Shown piece after piece: positions 49,365 through 59,600 of a stretch of DNA of 64,000 bases. Made by a program: the position numbers and the translations under genes. Each line of letters begins with the position of its first letter. Within the stretch, counting starts at the first letter, position 1. The notes below the pieces were generated by a model. That model made no database searches. It was not told where the DNA came from and saw only the letters and a list, made by a program, of their open reading frames with translations. The stretch is from Laccaria trichodermophora (Eukaryota > Basidiomycota > Agaricomycetes > Agaricales > Hydnangiaceae): NCBI GenBank assembly GCA_018417955.1, contig JACTVC010000008.1:1054001-1118000 (forward strand), in the 5' to 3' direction.

Positions 49365-49589
49365 TACTGTTGAACGTTGAACGTTGAAGTTTGAATAATG
49401 TTGGTATAGAATTGCCGAGGATGTGTGGCAAGCCTCAGGTAGGAGATTGAAATAAATTGTTGACTTGGAATCTAACAGTGCCCACACCTACTAAGTGACA
49501 CCAGGTGCATACAACTTTGCATACCATACCTGTCGCTGATTGCGCTGAGAGCGTTCAAGACAAAAAGCTCAACATATACACCGATAGAT

Positions 49590-49680
49590 ATTGCGAGTGG
49601 CAGTCGAACCCAACTTTGAATTTCCTGCCAGGCCCGTCGCGCTTGTGCGTTTAAATAACCAACTGCACCATAGGCGCTGC
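49590..49680 (-). ncRNA. tRNA-like element, type 3, block 1
   Basis: A-box-like TATGGTGCAGTTGG; B box GGTTCGACTGC (49600-49610), one mismatch. Central GCGCGACGGG block. T5 run at 49562-49566. Confidence 0.52.
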
Positions 49681-50117
49681 TTGTTGTATGATATCGTCTA
49701 TCCTTACCCATATTTTTCCTCTCATGATGATTGTGTCATACGCATCCGACGCTGAAGAGTTAGCGATCCGTTAATTTGAACACGCTGCTTAGTGGAGATC
49801 GGCTATACTTAGAAACATTTCTGACCTAAGTGTTACACCAGTGAGTTACTCGGAACCCAACGACCTTGTTCCTTGCGTTCGCGGTACCAGCTTTTGAATA
49901 CAGCTTTGTTTACCTATACCCGTATATTTCTTCTTAACGCCATTGTCAAGTTGGTGTAAAAACCATCCACGGCTCACCGCGTCTTGATGTCGCATATGAG
50001 TTGAGTTGGTGTAGTAGGCTCGAATCGAAGGAATCATCGTCACTTAGTAAAACCGTAATCAGTTGTCTGAATGTGCGCACATCGAAAATAGAATGGCAAG
50101 TTTTTCTCCTATTACGT

Positions 50118-50187
50118 GGCAAGTGGGAGTCGAACCCTTCCTTCTTCATAGTGCACTATCCAACATACACTTGCACCATGTTTGCCA
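50118..50187 (-). ncRNA. tRNA-like element, type 4, block 1
   Basis: Short form (70 nt). End arms TGGCAA and TTGCCA pair fully over six positions; A-box-like CATGGTGCAAGTG; perfect B box GGTTCGACTCC (50126-50136). T4 run at 50085-50088. Confidence 0.58.
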
Positions 50188-50269
50188 CTGGCGAAAGGTT
50201 GATTTTGATCATAATAATGATGGGGATCGGCGAGGGTTCAAGAAAAAGGTCTGGTTCCAAGGGATGTAG

Positions 50270-50370
50270 CAGGTATAGGGGTCGAACCCATTAAACGACC
50301 TGCTTTTTTCTTCGTCCCGCACGTGGTATTATTGCAGAGTCAATTGACATGCGACTGCACCATGACGCTG
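50270..50370 (-). ncRNA. tRNA-like element, type 5, block 1
   Basis: A-box-like CATGGTGCAGTCGCATG; B box GGTTCGACCCC (50278-50288), one substitution. Central GTGCGGGACGAAG block. End arms are not clearly complementary. T5 run at 50243-50247. Confidence 0.5.
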
Positions 50371-50438
50371 TCACTTATTGTGAAGTTGGCTGGCATAGAA
50401 TCGCTGGGTACTGTGATAATTCAAAACCAAAACGTCTG

Positions 50439-50530
50439 TCAATGCAATGGGAGTCGAACCCAACGAGCTACTAGTCGTTCCCGCCTGCGTTACAACACAA
50501 CGTTGACTGTCTGCCTTGGGGTATGCTTGA
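50439..50530 (-). ncRNA. tRNA-like element, type 6, block 1
   Basis: End arms TCAAGCA and TGCATTGA pair over seven positions with one bulged A. The A-box region (ACCCCAAGGC) is poorer than in the other copies. Perfect B box (50450-50460). Central GGCGGGAACGAC. T4 run at 50429-50432. Confidence 0.55.
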
Positions 50531-50619
50531 CGCTGGCCCTTAATGAGCCGTGCTGAAGGTGTCGAGGATCAGCGCGTCTAGATCAAAATAATAAACACAG
50601 TACACGGTTTGGCAAATTA

Positions 50620-50699
50620 CGGGCATGGGAGTCGAACCCACCGAGCAACTTATTCCTTTGTCCCGTGTGTTGGCCACACTGCACACCGCACTATGACCG
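50620..50699 (-). ncRNA. tRNA-like element, type 7, block 1
   Basis: End arms CGGTCAT and ATGCCCG pair at six of seven positions. A-box-like TAGTGCGGTGTGC; perfect B box (50628-50638). A hairpin-capable GTGTGGCCAACACAC precedes GGGACAAAG. T4 run at 50585-50588. Confidence 0.58.
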
Positions 50700-51176
50700 C
50701 TTTTTTTTCAGTCGCATCCGTACTTTTCTCACATTGGTTGAGAACGGAGGCTTGATGAGGGTTACTTGAGGTGCCAAACTACCACATCAGGTAACTTCAC
50801 CGGTGTCATCTCTCTTATCTGTGCCAGGTCCGATGTTCATGGAAGACACTTCGCGCCAGCTTGTATGTTTCGCCGTGAAGAGATGTTGACCAACCAAAGC
50901 AAGACCAAAGGCCTAAGGGTGAAAAGTTGCATCAATCTGCCACATGGAAAAATGATAAATCAACCCAAATAACCGGCAAATATGTACACGCTCAGGCGCT
51001 TGCCACTGTACCTTAGCGATGCTAGATGCATATGCTTGCACTACACCATATCTACCGTAGAAGAGGTTGGGGAATTGCTGATTTTATTGTTATCAACTAT
51101 TGGGCACGAGTCGGGGATCATCGATCATCTGCGAGATTTTCGAAGATGGGAAAAAAAGACGGCGGTTAAGGTGAAT

Positions 51177-51260
51177 ATCGTGAGTGGGAGTCGAACCCAC
51201 TGGCAACCGGCGCGCGCTTTATCCTTTTCCGAGTCAATGCCACTGTAACTGCGCCACGAC
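51177..51260 (-). ncRNA. tRNA-like element, type 1, block 2
   Basis: End arms GTCGTGG and TCACGAT form seven pairs with two G-T. A-box-like TGGCGCAGTTACAGTGG; perfect B box (51188-51198) in a five-pair GTGGG/CCCAC stem. T7 run at 51151-51157. One of the best preserved elements. Confidence 0.62.
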
Positions 51261-51571
51261 TTCTGTTTTGTTGGTGAGTGTCGCGTTTGATTTTATTCGT
51301 TCCTTTCGGTGAGTGGGTGTCAAGTGATGCAGAGTCAAACTTGGAGTCCTCGCGCGTTGTTACTTCGGTTTTGAATGCAACTATACCATGACCGCTATAT
51401 ACGTACTTGTTGGCAGCGAACGTTCGTTGGGCCGCGTGTAATAGCCATTCCTATCGTCATCTCCACCGCTCTGAAAAATTATTGAAGCCACGGTGAGCTG
51501 TCTGGAAGAGTACACGTCAGCTTGATACTTGAATATAAGTATGATTAAAACAAACTTTGCCATACAATTAG

Positions 51572-51667
51572 GCGGCGAGTGGGAGTCGAACCCAACTTTG
51601 AACCCCTTTCCTGCACCTGTCGCGCGTGTGTGGTTTTCAGCGAATGCAAAGACTGCGCCATGGCCAC
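51572..51667 (-). ncRNA. tRNA-like element, type 3, block 2
   Basis: End arms GTGGCCA and TCGCCGC pair at six of seven positions. A-box-like CATGGCGCAGTC; perfect B box (51582-51592). T4 run at 51547-51550. Confidence 0.6.
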
Positions 51668-52135
51668 TGATGTCTATACCCATATTTTTTCTTCTCATAA
51701 TAATTGTGTCATACGTATCCGCCGCTGAAGAGTTTGCGATGCGTTGGTTTGAACCTGAGGCTGCTCAGTGGATATCGGCGGATGTTATTTGAGATACATA
51801 GGGAAAAAAAACATTCCTCACCTGAATGTTGCACTAGTGAGTGAACCCAACCTTGTTCCCCGCGTTCGAGGTACCAGCTTTTGCATACAGCGATACCCAT
51901 ATTTTTCTTCTTAACGCCGATGTCAGGTTGATTGGTGTAAAAGCCATCCACGGCTCTACCGCTTCTTGATGCGAGTCGCATATGAGTTGAACCTGTGTAG
52001 GCTCGAAAGAAGGAATCCTCGTCGCCTGCAAAAGGCCGTTATCAGTGGTCTGAACTTCGTGCGCACTCGGAAAATAAAATGGCCATTGAGTTGTTCAAGA
52101 TAAAGATATGGTTTCCCATGTTCCTCGTACAGTTG

Positions 52136-52235
52136 CGGGTATGGGAGTCGAACCCACTGGACGACCTGCTTGTTTCTTCGTTCTGCATGTGGTATTGCAG
52201 AGTCATCAATTGAGATGCGACTGCACCATAAGTCA
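52136..52235 (-). ncRNA. tRNA-like element, type 5 (extra copy), block 2
   Basis: Additional type-5 element at the place where the other blocks have none. A-box-like TATGGTGCAGTCGCATC; perfect B box (52144-52154). End arms do not pair well. The nearest T4 run (52076-52079) lies about 57 nt downstream, the longest distance in the series. Confidence 0.45.
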
Positions 52236-52395
52236 TCTACGGCTCACTGTGTCTTGATGTCGCATATGAGTTGGACCCGCGTAGGCTCGAAACGATGGAA
52301 TTATCGTCGCCTGCACAAGGTCGTTATAAGCTGTCCGAACCTTGTGTGCACTTGGAAATTAAAATAGCCAGATGGCCCACACGGCGCAGACTACG

Positions 52396-52477
52396 TGGCA
52401 GGTGGGAGTCGAACCCTTCCAAGTTCTTTATGGCCAATGAGTCCAAACACACACTCAAGTTGCACCATGTTTGCCAT
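52396..52477 (-). ncRNA. tRNA-like element, type 4, block 2
   Basis: End arms TGGCA and TGCCA pair over five positions. A-box-like CATGGTGCAACTTG; perfect B box (52405-52415). Longer middle than in block 1. T4 run at 52361-52364. Confidence 0.57.
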
Positions 52478-52557
52478 TGGCGAAAGATTGAATTTGATCA
52501 GAATGTTGAGGGTTCAGCGAGGGTTCAAGATAAAAAGTCTGTTTCGACATAGGGATA

Positions 52558-52660
52558 TCCAAGGATGGGAGTCGAACCCATTGAACGACCTACTCTGTTC
52601 TTGGTCCCGCACGTGGTATTATTGCAGAGTCAATTGAAATGCGACTGCACCATGACCGCT
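52558..52660 (-). ncRNA. tRNA-like element, type 5, block 2
   Basis: A-box-like CATGGTGCAGTCGCATT; perfect B box (52568-52578). An internal ACTCTG/CAGAGT pair encloses the central GTGCGGGACCAAG. T5 run at 52532-52536. Confidence 0.55.
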
Positions 52661-52743
52661 GCCACTTATTGTGAAGTTGGCTGGCATAGAATCGCTGGGT
52701 ACTGTGATCATTCGAAAATGGTAAACCAAAACATCTGCCAATG

Positions 52744-52834
52744 CAAGCAATGGGAGTCGAACCAAACGAGCTACTTGTCGTTCCCGCCCCCGTTACAACG
52801 CAACTTTGACTGTGTGCACTTGGGCTATGCTTGA
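52744..52834 (-). ncRNA. tRNA-like element, type 6, block 2
   Basis: End arms CAAGCA and TGCTTG are perfectly complementary (six pairs). A box TAGCCCAAGTG fits the TRGYNNARNNG consensus; perfect B box core (52753-52763). T4 run at 52728-52731. The strongest single candidate. Confidence 0.65.
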
Positions 52835-52939
52835 CGCTGGCCCTTTATGAGATACCGTGCTGAAGGTGTCAAGAAGGTGTCGAGGATCAGTGCATCTAGA
52901 TCAGAATAAAAAAACACATTCCAGTGTCTCGAAGGATTA

Positions 52940-53024
52940 CGGGTATGGGAGTCGAACCCACCGAGCAACTTATTCTTTTGTCCCGTGCCACGTGTTGTCC
53001 ACACTTCACACTGCACTATGACCA
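52940..53024 (-). ncRNA. tRNA-like element, type 7, block 2
   Basis: End arms TGGTCAT and ATACCCG pair at four to five positions. A box TAGTGCAGTGTG; perfect B box (52948-52958). Central GGCACGGGACAAAAG. T7 run at 52908-52914. Confidence 0.58.
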
Positions 53025-53519
53025 CTTTTTTTTTTGTCAGTCGCATCCGTACTTTTCTCACATTGGTTGAGGACGGAGGCTTGATGATGATTACTTGAGG
53101 TGCCAAACTACCACATCAGATAACTTCACCGGTGTCTTCTCTCTTATATGTGCCAGGTCTGACGTTCATGGAAGACACTTCGCGCCAGCTTGAATGTTTC
53201 GCCGTGGAGAGAAGTTGACCGACCAAAAACGGTACCGCAAGTTGCGGTAGGAAAAGTTGCATCAATCTGCCACGTGGACAAATGATAAATCAGCCCAAGG
53301 AAGCGGCAAGGGGGAATCGACATCCTTAGTATATACGTGCTCAGGTAGGTGTCTGCCACCGTACCTCAGCGACGCTAGGTGCGTATGTTTCTTACACCAT
53401 ATCTGCCGTAGACGGGTTGGCGAATTGCTGATTTTCAATATTATCAACTGCTGGGCATCGGGGATCTTCTGCGAGGTTTTTGAAGATGGGAAAAAAAGAC
53501 GGCGGCAACAAAGGTGAAT

Positions 53520-53606
53520 ATCGTGAGTGGGAGTCGAACCCAACCGCCGCAGCCTTTTCCCCGTCACGCGTAATCCTTTTCAATGCCACCGCAACTGCAC
53601 CACGAC
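53520..53606 (-). ncRNA. tRNA-like element, type 1, block 3
   Basis: End arms GTCGTGG and TCACGAT as in block 2 (seven pairs with two G-T). A-box-like TGGTGCAGTTGCGGTGG; perfect B box (53530-53540). T7 run at 53491-53497. Confidence 0.62.
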
Positions 53607-53892
53607 TTCTGTTCTGTTGGTGAGTGTTTCGTTCGATTTTATTCATTCCTTTCGATGAGTGAGTGATTCAAATGGGATTCGAATACATCGACCTTGAAGT
53701 CCTTCGAAACCGTGGCTGCTATACCCTTGTTGGCAGCGAACGTTCAATGGGCCGCGAGTGAATAGCCATTCCTATCGTCATCTCCACCGCTCCGAGAAGT
53801 TATTGAAGCCACTGTGAGCTGTCTGAAAGAGTATAGGTGATCTTGAAACTTGAATATAAGTATGATTAAAACAATCTTCACGATTCAGTTAA

Positions 53893-53981
53893 GCGGCGAG
53901 TGGGAGTCGAACCCGACACGTGCGCTGAACTTGCACTTTGAGTGACTCCGTTCGCTGAATGCACTTCTACCATATCGCTGC
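53893..53981 (-). ncRNA. tRNA-like element, type 2, block 3
   Basis: End arms GCAGCGA and TCGCCGC pair at six of seven positions. A box TGGTAGAAGTGC fits the consensus; perfect B box (53903-53913). T4 run at 53868-53871. Confidence 0.6.
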
Positions 53982-54165
53982 TGAATATTGAATATTGAAG
54001 AGCAAACGAAATCTTGGTATAAACTTGGTAAGCAAGTGCAAGCGTCCTTGAAGAGGAAAAAATTATTCACACGTACCTTATAAGTGACGTTGGGCAGTGC
54101 ATACCTTTGTATACCATACCTGTCGCTGATTGCGTTCAAGACAAAAGGACAAGCATTAACGACAT

Positions 54166-54245
54166 ATCACGAGTGGGAGTCGAACCCAACTTTGAACCCT
54201 TCGCGCGTGTGCGGTTTTCAGCGGATGCAACTGCGCCATGGCCAC
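54166..54245 (-). ncRNA. tRNA-like element, type 3, block 3
   Basis: Compact 80-nt form. End arms GTGGCCA and TCGTGAT pair at five of seven positions with G-T. A-box-like CATGGCGCAGTTGC; perfect B box (54176-54186). T4 run at 54143-54146. Confidence 0.57.
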
Positions 54246-54680
54246 TGATGCCTTTCCCCATATTTTTCTTCTCATGATGATTGGGTTATACGTATCCGCC
54301 GCTGAAGCTTGAAGGTTTAGCGATCTGTTGGTTTGGACACTGGAGATCGGCGGGTGTTACTCGAGATCAATAATAGAAAGAGAGAGAAAAAAAAACATTC
54401 CTCACCTGAATGTTGCACCATTGAGTGAACTCAACGACCTCGTTGCCCGCGTTCTAGGTACCGGCTTTTGCATACAACAATGCCCATATTTTTCTTCTTA
54501 ACGCCAATGTCAGGTTGGTTAAGTAAAAGCCATCCACGGCTCTACCGCGTCGCATATTCGAACCTGTGTAGGCTCGAAAGAAGGAATCCTCGTCGCCTGC
54601 ACAAGGCCGTTATCAGTGGTCTGAACTTCGTGCGCACTCGGAAAATAAAATAATCATTCCAACATGACTTACATATACGT

Positions 54681-54765
54681 GGCAAGTGGGAGTCGAACCC
54701 TTCCTTCTTCATGCCAGTGCACCATCCAGTAAATCCAAACATACACCGCTGCACCATGATTGCCG
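54681..54765 (-). ncRNA. tRNA-like element, type 4, block 3
   Basis: End arms GGCAA and TTGCC pair fully. A-box-like CATGGTGCAGCGGTG; perfect B box (54689-54699). T4 runs at 54642-54650. Confidence 0.58.
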
Positions 54766-54858
54766 CTGACCTTATTAGCGAAAAGTTGATTTTGATCAAA
54801 ATCGTGGGGGGTCGACGAGTTGTCCAAGGTAAAAAGACTTTCTGGCCGCACTTGAGCG

Positions 54859-54958
54859 CCGGGTATGGGAGTCGAACCCATTGAACGACCTGCTTCGTTC
54901 CTCGACCCGCATGTGGTATTGCAGAGCCAATTGAAATGCGACCGCACCATGACCGGTT
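54859..54958 (-). ncRNA. tRNA-like element, type 5, block 3
   Basis: A-box-like CATGGTGCGGTCGCATT; perfect B box (54868-54878). Central ATGCGGGTCGAGG. End arms pair only partly. T5 run at 54832-54836. Confidence 0.53.
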
Positions 54959-55059
54959 GACCGGTTGCCACTTTTCATGTTGGCGAAAATGTTGGTTTAG
55001 AATCGCTGTTGGAAATGGGTACTGTGATGAGTCAAAATGGCACAGGAAAGTCACGGATG

Positions 55060-55173
55060 CAAGCAGTGGGAGTCGAACCCAACGAGCTACTGATACTAAG
55101 TAGTCGTTCCCGTCCCGCGTTGATTTGGAATTCCAACGCAACGTTGACTGTATGCACTTGGACTATGTCTTGA
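55060..55173 (-). ncRNA. tRNA-like element, type 6, block 3
   Basis: End arms CAAGACA and TGCTTG pair over six positions with one bulge. A box TAGTCCAAGTG fits the consensus; perfect B box (55069-55079). The middle is longer (114 nt in all) with an internal GTTGGAATTCCAA palindrome. T4 run at 55034-55037. Confidence 0.57.
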
Positions 55174-55269
55174 TGTGGATATCGTGTTGATATTGATTTT
55201 GAACGTGTTGGGGACCGGCGCGTGTTTCTTTGATCAAGATAAAAAATGATACCATTTGGATGTATAACT

Positions 55270-55348
55270 GCCAGTATGGGAGTCGAACCCACCGAACGTG
55301 AAGTTTTTCCTTTGTCCCGTGTGTTGTGCACACTGCGCTATGACCCGT
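55270..55348 (-). ncRNA. tRNA-like element, type 7, block 3
   Basis: A box TAGCGCAGTGTG fits the consensus; perfect B box (55279-55289). A perfect small hairpin GTGTGCACAACACAC precedes GGGACAAAG. End-arm pairing is poor. T6 run at 55241-55246. Confidence 0.53.
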
Positions 55349-55450
55349 ACTTTTCTTACAGCGAAGAACGGAGGCTTGGCGATGGTGCTAAACTACCGCA
55401 TCAGGGAAACTTTATCGGTGTCATCCTTCCTTCTTCAAGTTGTCTGTGGG

Positions 55451-56677
55451 TCCGCATCAAAACATAGGTGCGTGCACGGTGCCACCAAATTTAAATTTGT
55501 TCTGGGTAGCAGCAAGTAGGTCCATGATCGTCGTAAGTAGGGGCGGGGAATCCAGCGAAACCTGGGTCAGCTAGATCTCGGGCCGTGTGTTGTTTGGGAA
55601 GTGATACCTGCGAATTTGATTCTGTAAGGAGAAGGAAGGTGGAATGTTAAAACGTTGGAGAGTGTATAGATGTTATGTTATTTGCGACGACTCGGATCCG
55701 GGCTGAGGAAGTCTCCTAAGACCGGGAAAGGATGGGTTTTTGGAACCGGAGCGCGTTGTGCGTTAGATGGATCGGAGGTCATCACGTTGGAGGTGCCGAT
55801 GTTCATTTACGAGTTGTTGAAGGCGGTTAATGATGTCGGGGCGCTTGCTGGGAGGCATGAGGGCGTAGACATCGAAAATTGTCGTGGCGTCATTGCTGTA
55901 TGCGATAAGCCGGCAGTGCTAGATTGTACGCTGAAGTAGACGCTCGTCTGCTAGTGCCCACTGATTGTGGTGTGATGTAGTTGAATGCTCCGGTGAGATT
56001 AGATAGGAATAGATGTGATCGGACGAAGAAGGCTATATTTACGACGCATTGCCTTCTGTATACTCAAAGGTCGGACCACCAGGGAATTGTTCGACTTTTT
56101 GTTGTTCGAGCACACACGTACGGGGATAGTGGCGAATTGACCGAAGTGACCATTAAATCGAGGGTGGGCTGAACTGGGAAAGGATTAAGCATAGCGGTAT
56201 GACGTCGCAAGTTAATAGAAAGCAAAAGCTTTTGTTCTCTGTTTATATTCCCCCAGTGAACAATAGGGTGAAGTACGGTTGTGGATAGGGGATTCAGACG
56301 CTGAGAGAGTTGGATTCAGAAGCAGCAGCTGCAAAGATTCGAAAAGGACTCTGGGTAGCTTAGAAGAGACGTAGATGGATCGCGGAAAGATGATGTAGCC
56401 GTACCGGTAATAACTGGCCTGGAAGTAGCTGTGCGGGGAATTGAATTGAACGGAAGGATAGGGGGTGACTGGGGTCTCATTGCCATTTTGGGGTAGTGAG
56501 CTGGTTAGTTCAGATTTGAGTCCATAAAAAGTCTGTTGTGAATCGTACGACGACTGTGGGCTTCATTCTTCGTTTCCCCCTGACCGACACGGGCGATATC
56601 TCTTTTCTTTCACGTCTCTTCGACGTTTCTTTCGTCTGCTTTTTGTGTCCTTCGTAGGAGTTGACTTGCTAGCGAAA
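55451..56677. other. Intergenic region; HMG-CoA reductase upstream flank
   Basis: One plus-strand frame (55670-55939; contains GWVFGTGARCALDGSEVITL) has no family I recognise and no clear splice partners. The last 150 bp before 56678 are pyrimidine-rich, as is common upstream of highly expressed fungal genes. Confidence 0.4.
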
Positions 56678-59600
56678 ATGCGAGCCCTCTTGCGTCCGTT
56701 CGCTCTCCATGCAGCCTACACACCCATAGAAACCATCGTCTTCTTCTCCATTATCGGAACACTCGCCTACTTTCACATCCTCTCTGCTATCAAGCACTCT
56801 GCGTTCCTCGCACCCACACATACGTCCGCCCCAGCCTTACGACCTGCTCATGCGTTGTACAGACTGGGCGAATGGGTCGGCGTACGTGAAAATTCTAGGA
56901 CCACTCCTATTGAAATACAACAGGTCATCATCTCCCTCGATGCTGTACAGAGGTACAGAGACGTACGTGTTTATTCTACCTCTCCGTCTTTGACTTTATA
57001 AACTGACCGTCACTAGGTCATCCCCGCAGATATCTCTCTCGCCTCCGAACCACTATCCTCGTCCACACTCAACCTCACAAACTACCTCACCCATTCTCTA
57101 CAATCCACGAACGGGCGAACGTATCCTAGCATATGCCACCGTCCCGTCCAGCACTCTCTTAACCGGTCCTTTGGCGCTCCAACGACGACCCCATGCTTCA
57201 CGCACCAACAAGCGAATGACCGCACGTTCACCCAGACACTCAGTTTCCACCCAGGAATGCGCGAAGAGTTCGTCAGTGTCCTCGCTCGCCGTCTCAATGG
57301 CGATGTGCACGGCCGCGTCTTCTCTGATGAAGCTGGCGTTCGCTTCGAAGTGGAGTCGGCAAAAGGTGCTGAACCACTGGCCATCAGTCAGATGAGGCAC
57401 GGCAAATGGGTCGCGTATGCCGCGCGTGCACTGGTCATTCGTTTCTGGGACCTCGCAAAGGTTCGTTCTATCACACCTTTCATTACCAAATACTCACACC
57501 TCCACACAGAAAGCAGACTCCCTCGACATCGTACTCATCCTGGCAGGGTACATCCTAATGCACATAACCTTCTACCTCCTCCTCACCCGCTCCCGCCGCC
57601 TCGGCTCCTCCTTCTGGCTCCCCCTCGCCATCCTCTCCTGCGCCATCCTCGCCCTCCTCATCGCGCTCCCCATCGCCATGTACCTCCACATCCCCATCGA
57701 CCCCGTCGCACTCACCGAAGCACTCCCTTTCCTCGTATGTACAGTCGGCTTCGACAAGCCCCTCAGACTCGCACGAGCCGTGTTCACCCACCCGCATTTA
57801 ACCTCGCCTATGCCATCTGGGTCGTCGCTTTCGGCTCCGACGGTGGTTAATGGGACTGGACAGCTCAAGCCTGCACCGAAGATTATTACGGAGAGCTTGA
57901 CGCTTGTGTATCCGCCTATTATAAGGGATTATATCTTGGAAATTGCGGTGCTTGTCGTGGGCGCGAATAGTAAAGTGGGTGGGTTGAGGGAGGTGTGTGC
58001 GCTTGCTGCGTTGATTTTGGGTGTGGATTGTATGCTTTTGTGCACGTATCTGGCGGCGATTTTGGGTGTTATGATTGAGGTATGTTTCTTTCTATTTTTG
58101 TTTTTTCCTACGCGTCGCGCGTTTTCATTTGAAGAACGTCACGTGTACGCTTCCCGCTTTTCATTATCCACTCGCTTGGACCGGGATAGCCTATTCTTGA
58201 CCTTCTCTTTATTGTCAACGGGGGTTTGATCTGTGATGTCATTGACCGGGGATTGTCACGTGGATGGTGTGCAGACCCCAAGTCACAGTCGATCGTCTTT
58301 CTTTTGTCATTTCTGCTCATTTCTAAATCTAACCATCTTTTTTGTCTATCCTAGGTCAGGCGAATCAAGACAGTGAGTCAAGCCATGACCCGCTCGCGAT
58401 CCAGCTCTGTCTCGTCTTCCTCCGGCAAACCTAGCGCGATGGTCCGTCCTGCTCCCCACGCGACGCCCCCGACATTGAGGCACAAGATCTCCTCTGCTTT
58501 GTTGGGCGAAAAGGGGTCTAGTGTGCCTGGGTATGTTGTTGGAACTTCGAAGGGCTTGCGTGTGCAGGTTGGTGGTGAGAAACAGGAGAACCCGGCTGCG
58601 AGGCTCAAGTTGCTTTTGGTATGTTACCTATTTTTAGTTTGGGACGAGTGCTGATGGGTTTTGAAAGATTGCTTCGTTCTTGACTTTGCATATCCTGAAT
58701 CTTATCACTCCTTTGACGCCATCTAGGACCAACACGCATCCCACACCACCGCACGTTGCGAGTGTTAACGTTCGAAAGGTGGACATTACTGCTCCTGGGA
58801 TACGTTCCGTCCTACAGTCTTTAGTCGATGCCTCTTCTGCCAATTTGGATTCATCTGATGGTGATTCATCGGAATCGAATGGGGACTCTACACCGTTTGA
58901 GCTTCTTGTCAAGATACCGCCCCCAATCTACATCCGCGTCTTACCACCCGCTCACCTTCTCCCTGCTCGCATTGGTCTCTTGGAGGGCGAGCACCTTACC
59001 GGACGCGGGTCTACGGGCGAATGGCTCGAGTCGTTCATGTCTTCTTGGACTCGACTCGTCGGTGACCCCATATTGAGCAAGTGGATTGTAGTGGTTCTGG
59101 CGATCAGCATAAGTCTGAATGGGTACCTGTTGAAAGGAATTGCGCTTGGTGTGGGTGTTCGAGCGTTTGGTGTTGTTGGGAGGAGTGGGGTTGTGAAAGG
59201 GGGTGTTAGGTTTGATGAGGATGAGGAGGTTCAACGACAACAACAACCGACGACGACGATTGTTACGAAGCTGGCTCCTGCGTCGCCTACTAGGGGTCCT
59301 ACCTCGCCTGCTCCTGCTCCATCGTCCGTTGCTACATTTACGTTGGAAGACGTTGATCGTAAATTGAAAGCTACCAAACGGCTCAGTGCTACCTCCACAA
59401 AGCCATCAACTCAACCTCTATCCCCATCTGACTCTGATGAACCTTCTTCTTCCTCGGAGAACGAGGGCCCACAGGAGGCGAAACCTGATGTAGTACGGTC
59501 CCTGGAAGAATGTGTGGATATATTTGAGAATGGGCCGAGGCCGCAGAGTGTTGCGTTGAGTATGTTGAATGATGAGGAGGTTGTGTTGCTTGCGCAGCAT

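Larger units (their letters stand above)
48640..55450. repeat. Three tandem copies of a 2.3-kb block carrying tRNA-like elements
   Basis: Block starts are near 48650, 50965 and 53300, recognised by a shared order of landmarks (for example GCTGATTTT followed by TGCGAGGTTTTTGAAGATGG, ATATTTTTCTTCTTAACGCC, and GGTGCCAAACTACC at the block ends). The copies have diverged by substitutions and small indels. Each carries about seven clear tRNA-like elements on the minus strand, plus two or three degenerate ones (for example near 48660-48750, 48975-49070, 51325-51410, 53300-53415, 53670-53730 and 54400-54440). No protein-coding gene is supported within it. Confidence 0.8.

Noticed and set aside
54542..55141. 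Minus-strand 199-codon frame inside the tRNA-like array
   Set aside because: It crosses several tRNA-like elements and spacers and is not open in the other two blocks, so it is a chance frame in non-coding DNA.
48640..55450. CRISPR-like spacing of a conserved motif
   Set aside because: The shared motif is the tRNA B box and T stem, intervals are irregular, and the genome is eukaryotic.
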